Positions 36,485 through 45,843 of a stretch of DNA of 60,000 bases are shown here, in pieces. The notes under the pieces were generated by a model. That model was given only the letters and a program-made list of their open reading frames with translations, was not told where the DNA came from and did no database searches. Position 1 is the first letter of the stretch. Each line of letters starts with the position of its first letter. The DNA is from Symsagittifera roscoffensis (taxonomy: Eukaryota > Xenacoelomorpha > Acoela > Convolutidae), in contig NC_087062.1 of the NCBI RefSeq assembly GCF_963678635.1, positions 62,843,253-62,903,252 of the forward strand, written 5' to 3'. The position numbers were made by a program, and so were the translations under genes.

Positions 36485-37100
36485 ATCACTCTTTTCATGA
36501 TTGTAGCAAGGCAAGAAAGTGTATTAAGCCAGATTGTGAAAGCACTCACAACGTGCTGTTGCACGGATTTGGAAAAACAATCCCTCCAAAGGATAATAAA
36601 AATTCCCCGTTGTCAGGTAATGCAATTACTAAACATGTATCGACTAACTCTGCCGCCCGCAATATTCATAGCCGGGAGTAGACTAAAGAACTCCTGCCAG
36701 TTGCATCACACGCCGTTTCTTCGGATGCGAAGTATATTAATGCCCTAGTTCTTTGCGAAAGTGCTTCCACGCACTCATGGGTATCTGCCGATCTCCATTT
36801 GGTTGATAATCCCGCTAACCTCACCATATATGGACTCAACTGCACGAGCTTGATGAAAACTCATCAAATAACTTTTCAAGTTTCCGCCGAAACGAATACC
36901 AGTGAGTATTGTTTTCCTTTCGAGCTTATGTTAAGGATCATATCCGCATGGGATCGGATAGCATTAGTATTCCTGAATTACAGGAAAAACACCCGCAGTT
37001 GGCTCCGATAAAACCTATAGATTATAAGTATGAGGAAGACGAACTAATTTTTGCACTAGATTTCTACCACGAGACCCGTTCAATACTTTTTAGGGGATGA
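36485..37100 (+). pseudogene. BEL/Pao gag C-terminus and protease, decayed
   Basis: A Cys/His cluster HDCSKARKCIKPDCESTH followed by LLH (about 36492-36560) is the zinc-knuckle type typical of BEL/Pao gag. Downstream is LVLCESASTHSWVSADL (about 36744-36795), the aspartic protease active-site segment, in which the catalytic Asp codon reads GAA (Glu, 36756-36758). A frame change near 36920 joins it to a segment ending 37100. The protease is predicted inactive in this copy. Confidence 0.75.
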
Positions 37101-37344
37101 CTCTAATTGAACGTGCGCCGTACGCCTTCCGATTGGTTGGGTTCTAAGTGGTCGGTTACCGCCGTCATCTAATTCGAGCTCGTCTTGTTTTTAAGGTTAT
37201 GTCGAAGACACGTCTCTAGCTGACGAAATTAAAAATTGGTATGAGTTGGAGTCGAATGGAGCCTTCAAGCAAGTAGATGCCCGTTCCGCCGCCGACAAAA
37301 GCGCTTACTCGACTTTGAAAAATGACATTTTTCACGATGGTTAG

Positions 37345-38560
37345 AAGTACATTGCAGCAATGCTTTGGAGTGATAATGAAGTTAATTTACCTATTAACTA
37401 TTATTCCTCCTTAGCTCAATTAAAGTCTTTAGAAGTGAGGTTGGACAGAGATCCGTCGCTCCGTGAGAATAAGCCGAAACAATTAGAGATGATATACAAA
37501 AAGGAAATATCATAACCGTTAAGGCACACGATCCCAAAGTACGAGTCGATTGTTATTGGTATCTCCCGCGTCATCTGGTGTTGAACCCGAACAAAACCCG
37601 GTAAGGTGCACCGAGTCCTCAATGGTGCATCAAAGTGTCATAGCGCTTCCTTGAAAACTTCCGTGCTTCCTTTAACCAATGCACGAGTCACATTTTTGGC
37701 GCTCCTGACTCGCCGACTTGTGCGGCCCTGCGCAAGACTGCGACACCAAAGCTGCTTAAGCTGTTGTCCAGAAGACTTATATGGATGACTAACTGGGGTA
37801 ATTAGGTAGGGATTTAGTCTGTTGCTTTAGCTAGGTGGGTTTAATCTGAAAAAGTTTGCACGCAACGTGCCCGATGTAACTACCGATCTTGATCCGGACA
37901 TTAGTGAGTCCAATTCCTCTGTTGAGAGTATTTGTAAGAGCCCAGACCAGTCATTTCGTGTCCTCGGTTTTAAATGGGATCACGCAAAAGTTACCTTTGT
38001 CGTTAGTAGAGAGGTTGATCGCCCACTAGACAAAGCATTCACCAGCGTACTGTGTTGAGCTTTGTTTTTTCTATTTTTGATCCAATTGGATCAGTCGCTC
38101 CGTATACGATGAGGGCGGCTGGCCTTCTATCAAAAGATATATGGCGAATCAGTAGTCAAAAACGGGACGATGATCTCCCAGACGAAATCAAAAACAATTT
38201 CCAGGAGTGGCACTCAGGTCATCTTTTGTTAGGTTCTCTGACATTAACTCGTAGCTATTTTACTGAACATTTCGACCGAAAAGAATTTCACTTCTTTGGT
38301 GATAGTTCGCAGGATGTCTGGAAAACTCGTCAGTTTTTGTCGTCGATGTTTTGTCAGACAAAACCTTTCCATTCGGAAAATGGGAGAGATTCAGTTCAAT
38401 TGTAAAATACAAACGGTCAGTAGCATTTTTGTTGAGATGACTGCCATCCCATAAGCATTTCTGGCCGTGTACATTATAAATTACCGACCCGTGTGAGTTG
38501 GACAATGCTAAAAAGGCTGAGCAGAAACTCATTTACCTGTCCCAGTGTGAGAAATTACCT
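37345..38560 (+). pseudogene. BEL/Pao reverse transcriptase/RNase H region, decayed
   Basis: Segments readable across frames: LDRDPSLRENKPKQLEMIYKK (about 37440-37505), then the conserved VLNGASKCHSAS (37612-37650), the catalytic YMDD (37778-37789), immediately followed by a stop, then FRVLGFKWDH (about 37951-37985). The thumb-like SIFDPIGSVAPYTMRA (about 38065-38115) follows after a frameshift near 38050. The RNase H part around 38285 has HFFGDSSQDV. At least three frameshifts and several stops make this dead. Confidence 0.8.
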
Positions 38561-38677
38561 AGCGAGCTTGAACTACTAAGTTCCGGTGAAATTATTACAT
38601 GGAATATTTGGATCGCCAAGTATTAGCATATCATTGGACCAGCTAGAATCCTTCGCCTGACTGAGCGCATCAGCCGC

Positions 38678-39790
38678 TTGGTTAATTCCGATTTCGAAAG
38701 GAATCATCCGATTATACTTGATGCACGTCACGCGATTTTTTGGTTATTGGTTAGACACTTGCACGTTAGGAACTTTCATCAAGGCTTGGATTACAGGCGT
38801 AGGTTGGTTAATTTGAAATACAATGATTTAAATTTGCGCTGGTTGCTGCGAAACAAACAAAAAAAAAACAATTGCATTACGTGCCTAAAACGCAAAGCGC
38901 AAACCGTAACACCTATGATGTCTGATCTGTCCGTTCAAAGGTTGGGTTACAAGCATTTTTCTTTCTCTAACACAGGTGTCGTTTACTTCGGGTCGTTCCT
39001 TGTTCCGAACCGCAAAGTACGGAAAAGAGACCGGGGTTTTGGCCAACCGCCTCACTAGCAGAGCGATACACATTGAAGTGGACCCCTCACTCGAAACAAG
39101 CTTTTGTGTTATGGGCGTGGAGAGGTTCATTGCACGTCGCGGTACTCCTAGTACCATCCTTTCTGACAATGGCACGAACTTTCCTGGCGCTCAAAAAGAG
39201 CTCTTAGCTTTCGTTGAGAGTTGGAACAAGCACGCTCCCGCTGTTTTGTCCAGAAAGGGGTCAAGTGGAAATTCAATCAAACCAGAGCACCGCACCATAG
39301 CGACTCCTGGGAGCGATTATGTTAGGAGTGTCAAGCGTGTTTTGAATGACATCCTAGGCAACAGAAGAGTGGACGAGTAGGTTCTACGAACCACACTGTG
39401 CATTGTTGAGCAGCCACCTAACGCAGGAACGACAACGGCCGTTAGCTCCAATCCGCAAAATTTAGAGGCGTTGACCCCGAATCTTTTCATACTTGGTCAA
39501 CAAGCAGCGAGTTTTCCAACGCTATGTTTCCAAGAAAATTTCAACCACATATGGACAATCATACGCTAACGCAATATGGATACGTTGGATGCAGGATACG
39601 TTCCTTCCCTCAATGAGAGGGTAAAGTAGCACAACCAATCAGACGTTAAGATGAAAGCCGGACATTATCCACTTGCACGTATCGTTAGACTGCACTACGA
39701 CAAGGACGGATGCGCGAGATCCGCCAACATAAAGACCGTTACGAGCAAACTGACCCGCCCGATCGTAAAACTAGCTCCCGTTCTTTATTG
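38678..39790 (+). pseudogene. BEL/Pao integrase, decayed
   Basis: The zinc-binding region shows HLHVRNFH (about 38757-38782) and CITCLKRKA (about 38874-38900). In the core, the first catalytic position reads VYFGS, so the usual Asp is replaced by Val. The second is intact in LSDNGTNF (about 39160-39185). The third region (GSDYVRSVKRVL, about 39310-39345) has Asp where Glu is expected. A stop at 39378 precedes the C-terminal part, which continues to LAPVLY near 39787. The 38678-39058 and 38976-39380 frames overlap through a frameshift. Confidence 0.8.
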
Positions 39791-39805
39791 ATTGGGGGCG
39801 GAGGA

Positions 39806-39860
39806 TGTTGCAAGGCAAATGTAACGAGAGTAAAAATGCATAAAAGTAACTGTATAAAGG
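39806..39860 (+). repeat. Putative start of the BEL/Pao 3' LTR
   Basis: It begins TGTTGCAAGG directly after a polypurine tract and contains TGTATAAAGG (39851-39860), a possible TATA box. The LTR end cannot be placed because the 5' LTR is not in the window. Confidence 0.45.
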
Positions 39861-39945
39861 ACAGATGGTCGAGCGGCCTAAGCTAAGGTACCGCCGACTA
39901 TACAGACCGCCAGGGGGTGTGCGATCAAATCCCACCACACCCTAA
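39861..39945 (+). repeat. tRNA-like sequence (probable SINE head)
   Basis: A good A-box match, TGGTCGAGCGG (39866-39876), and a B-box match, GATCAAATC (39923-39931), are spaced as in a tRNA gene with a long variable region (Leu/Ser type). The sequence ends CCCACCACACCC. The acceptor ends do not pair, so it is not a functional tRNA; a tRNA-derived SINE head or tRNA pseudogene is likely. A hairpin GGGGCTTTCGCCC follows at about 39967-39979. Confidence 0.55.
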
Positions 39946-40299
39946 CCTTTAAACATGTAAGCTCGAGGGGCTTTCGCCCGACTTGACTTTTTTGATTGTT
40001 TTTTTGAGTTTTTCAGATGATTATGGCCGATGTAACCGATGATAAACTATGATTATATATGTTGCATTATTTATTCTCAGAGTTAAATTTCCAAAACAAA
40101 ATTTTGTTATTTCACGTGTTTGAAACTTGATATTTTCACAATTTGTGTGGAGATTAGCGCGCACACGGGCCATTAATGCCGCATGATGACTTTTAATTGA
40201 ATGACCTTCCTCCCTTCCAATGCAATCTTTAAAATTTTAACGAACCTGTTTTTTGCCAAGATAAATGGTTAATTTTAACAGATCAGATACAGTGAACGC

Positions 40300-41040
40300 G
40301 TCGAGATCTGGCTCAAAAACCGCTCGAGGTTTGAACATTTTGAGCGGTTTTTGAGCACGATTTGAGAGGTTTGAGCGCTATGGTTGTTTTGTTTTGGAAA
40401 AACCGCTCAAACCACTCAAATCTTGCATTAAAAACCCACTCAGAAGCCGCTCAATTCTTGTGGCGATTTTTGATTTGTTTTTCAAGCAATGTTTGAGCAG
40501 TTTGTGAGCTGTTCAAAAAACGATCATAACCATCAAAAGACCCGGAAAAGGCAATGTGACGTTAAGAAGCAGTTGAAATAGTTTCTGCAACTTGAAAAGT
40601 TATGCTCGAAATTACTCGGCCCAAGCAAGATAAGTTTGTGCAGCCTCGAGCAGAAAAAAAGTGCTCGACCATGCTCGACTCAAGCAAGATACTTTTCGAA
40701 TGTCCACACCACAAATAATGCGCTCTGCATGCGATTGCTCACATTTTAAGTTTTTTCTTTTTTTTTCAGTCTGCTGAGCATTTTTAAGTTTTTCGAACTC
40801 GGGTCAAATTTTTCACCTATTTGAAGCAAGATTTGAGCGTATTGTGCGTTTTTTTTTGGATGATTGCAATCAAAAATAAGATTTATCAAAAACAGTGCAG
40901 AGTTTGAACAGTTTTGAGCGGTTTTTTTATAGATAAACCGCTCAAAACCGCTCAAACCGCTCATTAAGAAGCCAGCTTTTGAGCGCAATCACCTTAAAAA
41001 AACGCTCAAACCGCTCAAATCTTTTTATTTTTGCGCTCAG
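40300..41040. repeat. Dense repeats of TTGAGCGGTTT and its complement
   Basis: TTGAGCGGTTTTT, AAAACCGCTCAAA and close variants occur more than a dozen times in both orientations, along with related GCTCGA.../GAGCACG units. It looks like a degenerate palindromic satellite built on an 11-12-bp motif. No credible gene: the minus frame 40746-40988 consists largely of this repeat. Confidence 0.7.
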
Positions 41041-41180
41041 GGCAACAATACGTTCTGAATGATGTAACAAAAACTTAATCAAAAAATGCTTGTTGAAAAA
41101 GTCGAAGTTTCTCTGGAGAAAAAAACCATCTCCAGCACAATTTTTTTGTCACTTTCTTCGAAAGTCGAAATAAAAAGCTA
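41035..41180 (-). repeat. R1 repeat, terminal fragment
   Basis: Contains CAGGGCAACAATACGTTCTGA, AAAAAGTCGAAGTTTCTC, a CCATCTCCAGCACAA block and TCTTCGAAAGTCGAAA, matching the terminal 150 bp of the copy at 33694-33965. Confidence 0.6.
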
Positions 41181-41466
41181 AATTAGGTGATAATTTGGTA
41201 CTCAAAGGAGTATAATGGGAGTGTATGTTTTTTCATTCAGTTTTTTTACAAGTAATAAATTTTTTGAATTAAAAAAAATTTCGTGTGCCATACTTCGCAT
41301 AGACCAACTGAGTAACTAGCTAAATAATTGAATACATTTAATTGTAACCTTTTTTGAACGTTTTTTTTGTACCGCGGATATCAATTAATGAAAACTTCTC
41401 TAGGTTTTTTTCTATCCAATTAAATTGTTTCGATTTTGATAAATCATCTCTTTAAAACGCTGTATC

Positions 41467-41690
41467 ACCCTCAGTGGTGCTGACCCTCATTTTAACCCTG
41501 TTACAGAATCCGAACTAGAAAATTCTGTTCACCAGTATTTGAACTTGAAAACAACATAAAATAAAACTGTGTCTAACAAGTCAGTGGGGTTGATGCTCAT
41601 TCGAACCCTGCCCCACAATCCCATACTAGGTAACTCTAACCATCAGGATTTCACCAAAGTTACCAAATAAAAACCCTTGTATAAAACAAT
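41467..41690. repeat. Two-copy tandem repeat of ~112 bp
   Basis: CTCAGTGGTGCTGACCCTCA (41469 on) and GTCAGTGGGGTTGATGCTCA (41580 on) begin two similar units. Each continues with T(T/C)(G/T)AACCCTG, CACAATCC/CAGAATCC, ACTAG, a CACCAG/CATCAG block and an AAAATAAAA block. Confidence 0.6.
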
Positions 41691-42296
41691 ATGGCGATGG
41701 TTAAAAAATTACAGTCAAGAAAGGGATCCAAATTTGGTTCCTGTTATCGAGTGAAAATGTTATACTATTATCTTATTAGTAGCTAATTTTTTTTGTTTGA
41801 ATCAATTGCGTAACAAAAATATACTAGTTTAGTTTGGAAGTTTTCAAAACAATAGTATCTGGCGTAACAATTTGAATGAAAAAATTAACAAAGAGTTTAA
41901 TAAAGAGTTTAATAAACATTTTTTAATGAAATAATGGACTGATGAGAGTCTACCTGGCTTCAAAAACAAAATCTTTGAGCTTTTGAAAAAAGTTATGTAT
42001 CGAAAAGTTACATAGATAGAAGTATACTTTCCTGAATTATCGCTCATTGATCTAGCTCTAGACAAAACGTTAATGGAAAACTATGAAAATGATTTTAAAA
42101 TTTTTGAGAAAAGAAACAAGAAGAACAAATAACTAGGTTTTCTACGATAAAAAGTTATCTGATTTCTGCGATCCCTCAAAAAATAGAATAAATTAGAGAA
42201 TCAAATTTTCAACCTAGAATTGGAAGGCTGAGGATAGTTGGTTGTGGAGTGATTTGCGCACAAGTTGCTTTTTTATCTCCGCCCACCTCACATAAG
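41691..42296. other. No recognisable feature; left flank of the large retroelement
   Basis: AT-rich. The bases immediately before the 5' LTR are CATAAG; if the target duplication is 4 bp as in other copies it would be TAAG, to be sought after the 3' LTR beyond the window. Confidence 0.5.
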
Positions 42297-42706
42297 TGGA
42301 ACCTGATCTAAACTACATTTTATGATTGGATAAATTAGATATTTTACCACTGTAAAGTAATTAATATTAACCAATCATGATCCATCTAACTAACAACCCA
42401 CTTATTTGTAAGTGCTGAAATCACTTGTAATTTCAGCACCAGAGAGATTTGAATTTAACTTAGAAATTAGTTGCCTCTCCAAGAGAACTTCAGCAGCCGC
42501 AATAAACCAGTATACCCTAGATCTATTGAGCCTAGCAGAGACTAGTTAAACAACTTGAGACTAGATAGTATAAGAGTAAGATTAGGATCGGTATTAGACT
42601 AAGAAGTTGCACGAATCTATCCGGCCGAAAATAAGATAGCGTGACGAGCAGACGGTGTACCCTATCCGAAATTACTCTATGAGTTAACCACCTCGGTTCT
42701 AACTCA
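42297..42706 (+). repeat. 5' LTR of the large gypsy element (410 bp)
   Basis: It starts TGGAACCTGATC and ends AACTCA. Its boundaries are supported by the 3' LTR start at 59965 and by the reversed LTRs at 27551 and 33309. It contains a hairpin with GTGCTGAAAT...ATTTCAGCAC (about 42412-42440), shared by the older LTRs, and AATAAA at 42501-42506, a candidate polyadenylation signal. I could not assign a convincing TATA box in the right order relative to it. Confidence 0.9.
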
Positions 42707-42708
42707 TC

Positions 42709-42718
42709 TGGTGCGACC
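42709..42718 (+). promoter_or_regulatory. Primer-binding site (TGGTGCGACC)
   Basis: It lies two bases after the LTR. It begins TGG, as expected for pairing with a tRNA 3' CCA. TGGTGCG is compatible with a tRNA ending ...CGCACCA (some tRNA-Gly end so), but the next bases do not fit a tRNA I can name. The minus-strand copy has the same site with one change at the tenth base. Confidence 0.7.
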
Positions 42719-43961
42719 ATAAGTCTCGAACAAGACCTTAATAGCTTAGAATTAACCAAAAATAGATTAGAATTTAGACAAAACATTTTTAAAATGTTAC
42801 ACGACGATAATTTAATCGAAATGTCTCTACGACTCAATAGATGAAAGCCAATATTCCGAACGATAAGAGAACTACCCGGAATTGGAAGAAGACTTCGAAC
42901 CAGAGACGACATACGACAAAGTAGAAACTTACCAAAAAGTTATATGATAGTACGGCAAAAGCCAACACAAACTTTTATATTTAGAATCTTATTAGCAATG
43001 AATTTAGATTTTCATTTGCAAACTTAAATCTTGAAGTCAATCTTCATGCTCATTTCAGGCGCTAAACAAAATAGTAATATACAATAACGATTGATAAAAA
43101 TATCTCAGATCGTTTTCCTAAAATTCTGCAGTATTCTATAAAAACATGTTTGGAAAATATTTATTGAAAATCAAAATAAAAATTAGTACATGACAATAAA
43201 CTGTTAGTAATCATAAAATCATCAGTTGTCCCAGCTTCATCACCTAAAACATAACAGCAATCATAAGCTCACTAATATCATTAAAACACTAAATCTTTTC
43301 TTAAATAAATTTAAACCATTTTAAACTTAAATTCACTTAATCTTAAAATCAGATCATCAAGGCTTATCCTTGGATCTTAATTAATTTTCTATTTAATTAA
43401 ATTTACAAAACTTGATCATCAAGGCCTATCCTTGGATCAAAAAGAACAATTTTGTTCTCCCCCACCCACTTAGCTAGTGTCTAACGACCTCAAACGTCGA
43501 TTCACTATCCAACCCTTTCAAAAAAAAAAAACCCAAGACTAATAGAAGTTTTTGAACAAAACTAATCATTCAAATTAGGATAAACAGTGAAGAACTTCGG
43601 TTATTCATCCTTCACTTGAACCCTCCTCTTACCAGACCCAGGATAAATCGTAGACTTAGTAAGTTTAAAATAGTATCTAACGAACTACTCGCGTTCTAAT
43701 TATACCTGAACCTTGTGGATCGATTTACTATTCTCCAACCCTTGAACACAATCATTACCCCTAAGTAAGATTAAGTAAGTTAACACCTTAGCTTATACTA
43801 GCCACGAGAAAGTAAAAAATCATTCTTCGGAATCGATATACTTTTCTCTCCAACCCTGAACAAATAGACCCAGGTTAAGCTAACCAAAAAATCGTAAGGA
43901 CTAACAATTTAAGAAAATAGAAATCATCTAACAACTTTTAGCATCCGTCATCCTAAACCTT
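42719..43961 (+). other. Retroelement leader, 1.2 kb
   Basis: No long open frame. Two close copies of GATCATCAAGGC(C/T)TATCCTTGGATC occur at about 43345-43375 and 43405-43440. Conserved landmarks shared with the minus-strand copy include GACCTCAAACGTCGATTCAC near 43490 and ACTATTCTCCAACCCTTGA near 43725. A short frame at 42821-43028 (stop at codon 8) shares a PIF-TIRE motif with the minus-strand copy at 33100-33200. A packaging signal or splice donor would be expected here, but I cannot pinpoint it. Confidence 0.6.
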
Positions 43962-44429
43962 ATGTCATTTAAAAATCTAGGAAACAAACAAACAATCGTT
44001 TTGCACAACTGTGAAATAGATAACAAAAAATACGACCTTGTAATCACACCTCACACACAAACAGTTGGATATATCAGAACAAAACGACAAACACTAAAAA
44101 GGAAAATAATAACTAAACAAAGACAAATAACACGAAAAAGATTTTCCAAAAATAGAAACGCATTTTCAGAATCAGAAGCCAGCAATTTAGACGAACTTTA
44201 TAAATTAAAAGAATCTATAGATAAAAATTGCCCCATTCACGATCAATTATATTTTTCCGACTCAGAAACAACTTCAAATTCATTAAAAAGAGGAAAAAGA
44301 AGAATAAAAAAGCAATATAAACACAAACCAGTACATTTATATAATTGGAATCAACCAATTAGACATATCGATAATTACCTATTAACAGTCATTAAACGAA
44401 AAAATGAGCCAAACACACACTCCAAGTGA
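43962..44429 (+). CDS. ORF1: small basic protein upstream of gag, unknown function
   Basis: An intact 155-residue frame, the first in the element. The central part is strongly basic (KRQTLKRKIITKQRQITRKR, about residues 46-65), as in nuclear-localisation or nucleic-acid-binding segments. A Ser/Glu-rich stretch follows, then another basic patch KRGKRRIKKQYKHK near residue 110. There is no cysteine knuckle or recognised domain. The start is supported by conservation of the bases around the ATG in two remnants at 31128 and 31947. It overlaps the next ORF by 26 bp in another frame. An extra ORF before gag is unusual for Ty3/gypsy. A regulatory, RNA-binding or matrix-like role is possible but unproven. 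Confidence 0.78.
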   Translation: MSFKNLGNKQTIVLHNCEIDNKKYDLVITPHTQTVGYIRTKRQTLKRKIITKQRQITRKRFSKNRNAFSESEASNLDELYKLKESIDKNCPIHDQLYFSDSETTSNSLKRGKRRIKKQYKHKPVHLYNWNQPIRHIDNYLLTVIKRKNEPNTHSK

Positions 44430-45087
44430 AGATAGTCCAGATGATGACGATATCTACCCCTTCCTCGTAGATGCACCCAATGATAGAGGACAGCATATAT
44501 TTTGCAAGAATTTACTTCTAAAATTATTTGAACCCAGAATCAGTCCATGTAAAGCAGAGTTCCCAGATGTAAAGATCAAAAGGCAAATTATTGATCACTA
44601 TCTGAAAGATATATGTAATTGGACACAACAATACGGAATCTACACCATAGAATTTAGTTCACCAAACCCGAATCACCGCAAATATGTAATTCAAACAGAC
44701 GATCTTGATTTAGAATTTTCAAAAGTATTCTCAGAATATATAAAAAGCATACAATATCATAACTCACAAAGAGCAAACTCCATATTTACTAATGAAGTTT
44801 TTGCCATAATATATAGTTATATCTCAATATTAGAAAACGAAATCCCAATCCCAAATGTCTCACCGACAGAGACATCTAAACATATAAGGGTACGACATGA
44901 AATCAAACTGTTTTCAACTTTCCTACATATAATTAAAGAAAATTTCACTAAAGATGATGTTTCAGAACATACAAAACATGACTTACAAAAATTTTTGGCA
45001 TGGTTTATAATAGATTATTTCACACATAATATAGATTTAATTTCACAAGCAAGAAAAAAATTTCAGACCTCAAAATTCAAACGATGA
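44404..45087 (+). CDS. gag: Gag, N-terminal part (227 residues, then frameshift)
   Basis: It starts at ATG 44404 inside ORF1. It begins with an acidic segment (SEDSPDDDDIYPF) and a mixed helical-looking region, with no myristoylation glycine after Met. The frame ends at 45087 just after an A7 run (45053-45062 area). The next frame (+1) continues at once with a Thr/Asn-rich segment homologous to the minus-strand copy at 29757-29978, so the break is most likely a one-base indel in the homopolymer. Assigned as the matrix/N-terminal gag region by position; no fold was recognised. Confidence 0.72.
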   Translation: MSQTHTPSEDSPDDDDIYPFLVDAPNDRGQHIFCKNLLLKLFEPRISPCKAEFPDVKIKRQIIDHYLKDICNWTQQYGIYTIEFSSPNPNHRKYVIQTDDLDLEFSKVFSEYIKSIQYHNSQRANSIFTNEVFAIIYSYISILENEIPIPNVSPTETSKHIRVRHEIKLFSTFLHIIKENFTKDDVSEHTKHDLQKFLAWFIIDYFTHNIDLISQARKKFQTSKFKR

Positions 45088-45843
45088 TACCGCCATCACA
45101 GAACAGTCAGACTACGTTTGGGACCCCGAATGGTCTCATTATGCATTTATAAATATCCCACAATCAATTGCAAGTCAAGCAATAAGTACAATATCTTATA
45201 CAAGAGATTATGTAAGAGTAGTACCATTAACAATTGATGCAACACCATTAAACTACAATACATTTCTACCTGATACGCGAAATAACAGCCTAAACTCGAC
45301 CGTCATACACAATGAAAACCTCAACGGAACTAGGAATCTCACTCAACAAGATATTCAAACACCATCACACTTCATAAATGAAGAAATCGTCCAAACAACA
45401 ACAACTACACAACAAAGTATTTCACCGATACGTCCAAATTTAACAACACCAAGAAATACAAACACTTCACTAGCACAAGTAACCTTACAATCAACCGTTA
45501 AACCTTCGGTTGCTCCAAAATATTCACAAATGGATTATCAAATATATAGACCCATGACAATACCGTCAAAAACACGCAGAACGTTCACAAGAAACACTTT
45601 TGCGGAACACAATTATAATTACGCAAATTCATCAAAAACAAACTATCCCCCACGAAAAAATAATAATAATCAGATAAAATCTCGATATTGGGATAACCCA
45701 ATGGCAACAACCAACTCAGTGAATTTTCAAACTAATTCACATCCTCCACAGGATCGTAGTGAAAATTACCCATTCTTTCAACAGAATAAAAATAAAAACA
45801 AGCACCTCATCAAACGGATTACCTATCCTCTGATGATGATTAT
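45060..45843 (+). CDS. gag: Gag, middle part (Thr/Asn/Gln-rich linker, shifted frame)
   Basis: Open in the +1 frame without needing its own ATG. It carries VPLTIDATPLNYNT and NLTQQDIQTP (about 45220-45365), both recognisable in the decayed minus-strand copies, which supports genuine coding. The rest is Asn/Thr/Ser/Pro-rich, a low-complexity linker between matrix and capsid. Near 45795 a second A-run shifts the reading back to the original frame, where gag continues. Two compensating shifts suggest small indels or assembly errors, not programmed signals. Confidence 0.6.

Larger units (their letters stand above)
36485..39805 (+). mobile_element. Decayed BEL/Pao LTR retrotransposon
   Basis: Plus-strand fragments occur in BEL/Pao order: zinc knuckle and protease-like segment (36485-37100), RT (about 37345-38050), RT/RNase H region (38052-38560), integrase zinc finger and core (38678-39380) and integrase C-terminus (39380-39790). 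A purine tract GGGGGCGGAGGA (39794-39805) follows, and then a TGTTGC start that could be the 3' LTR. The frame changes repeatedly and many stops are present. The 5' part lies in or beyond the assembly gap. Confidence 0.85.

Noticed and set aside
39861-39945. Functional tRNA-Leu or tRNA-Ser gene
   Set aside because: A and B boxes are good, but the acceptor stem does not pair and the anticodon arm is not convincing.
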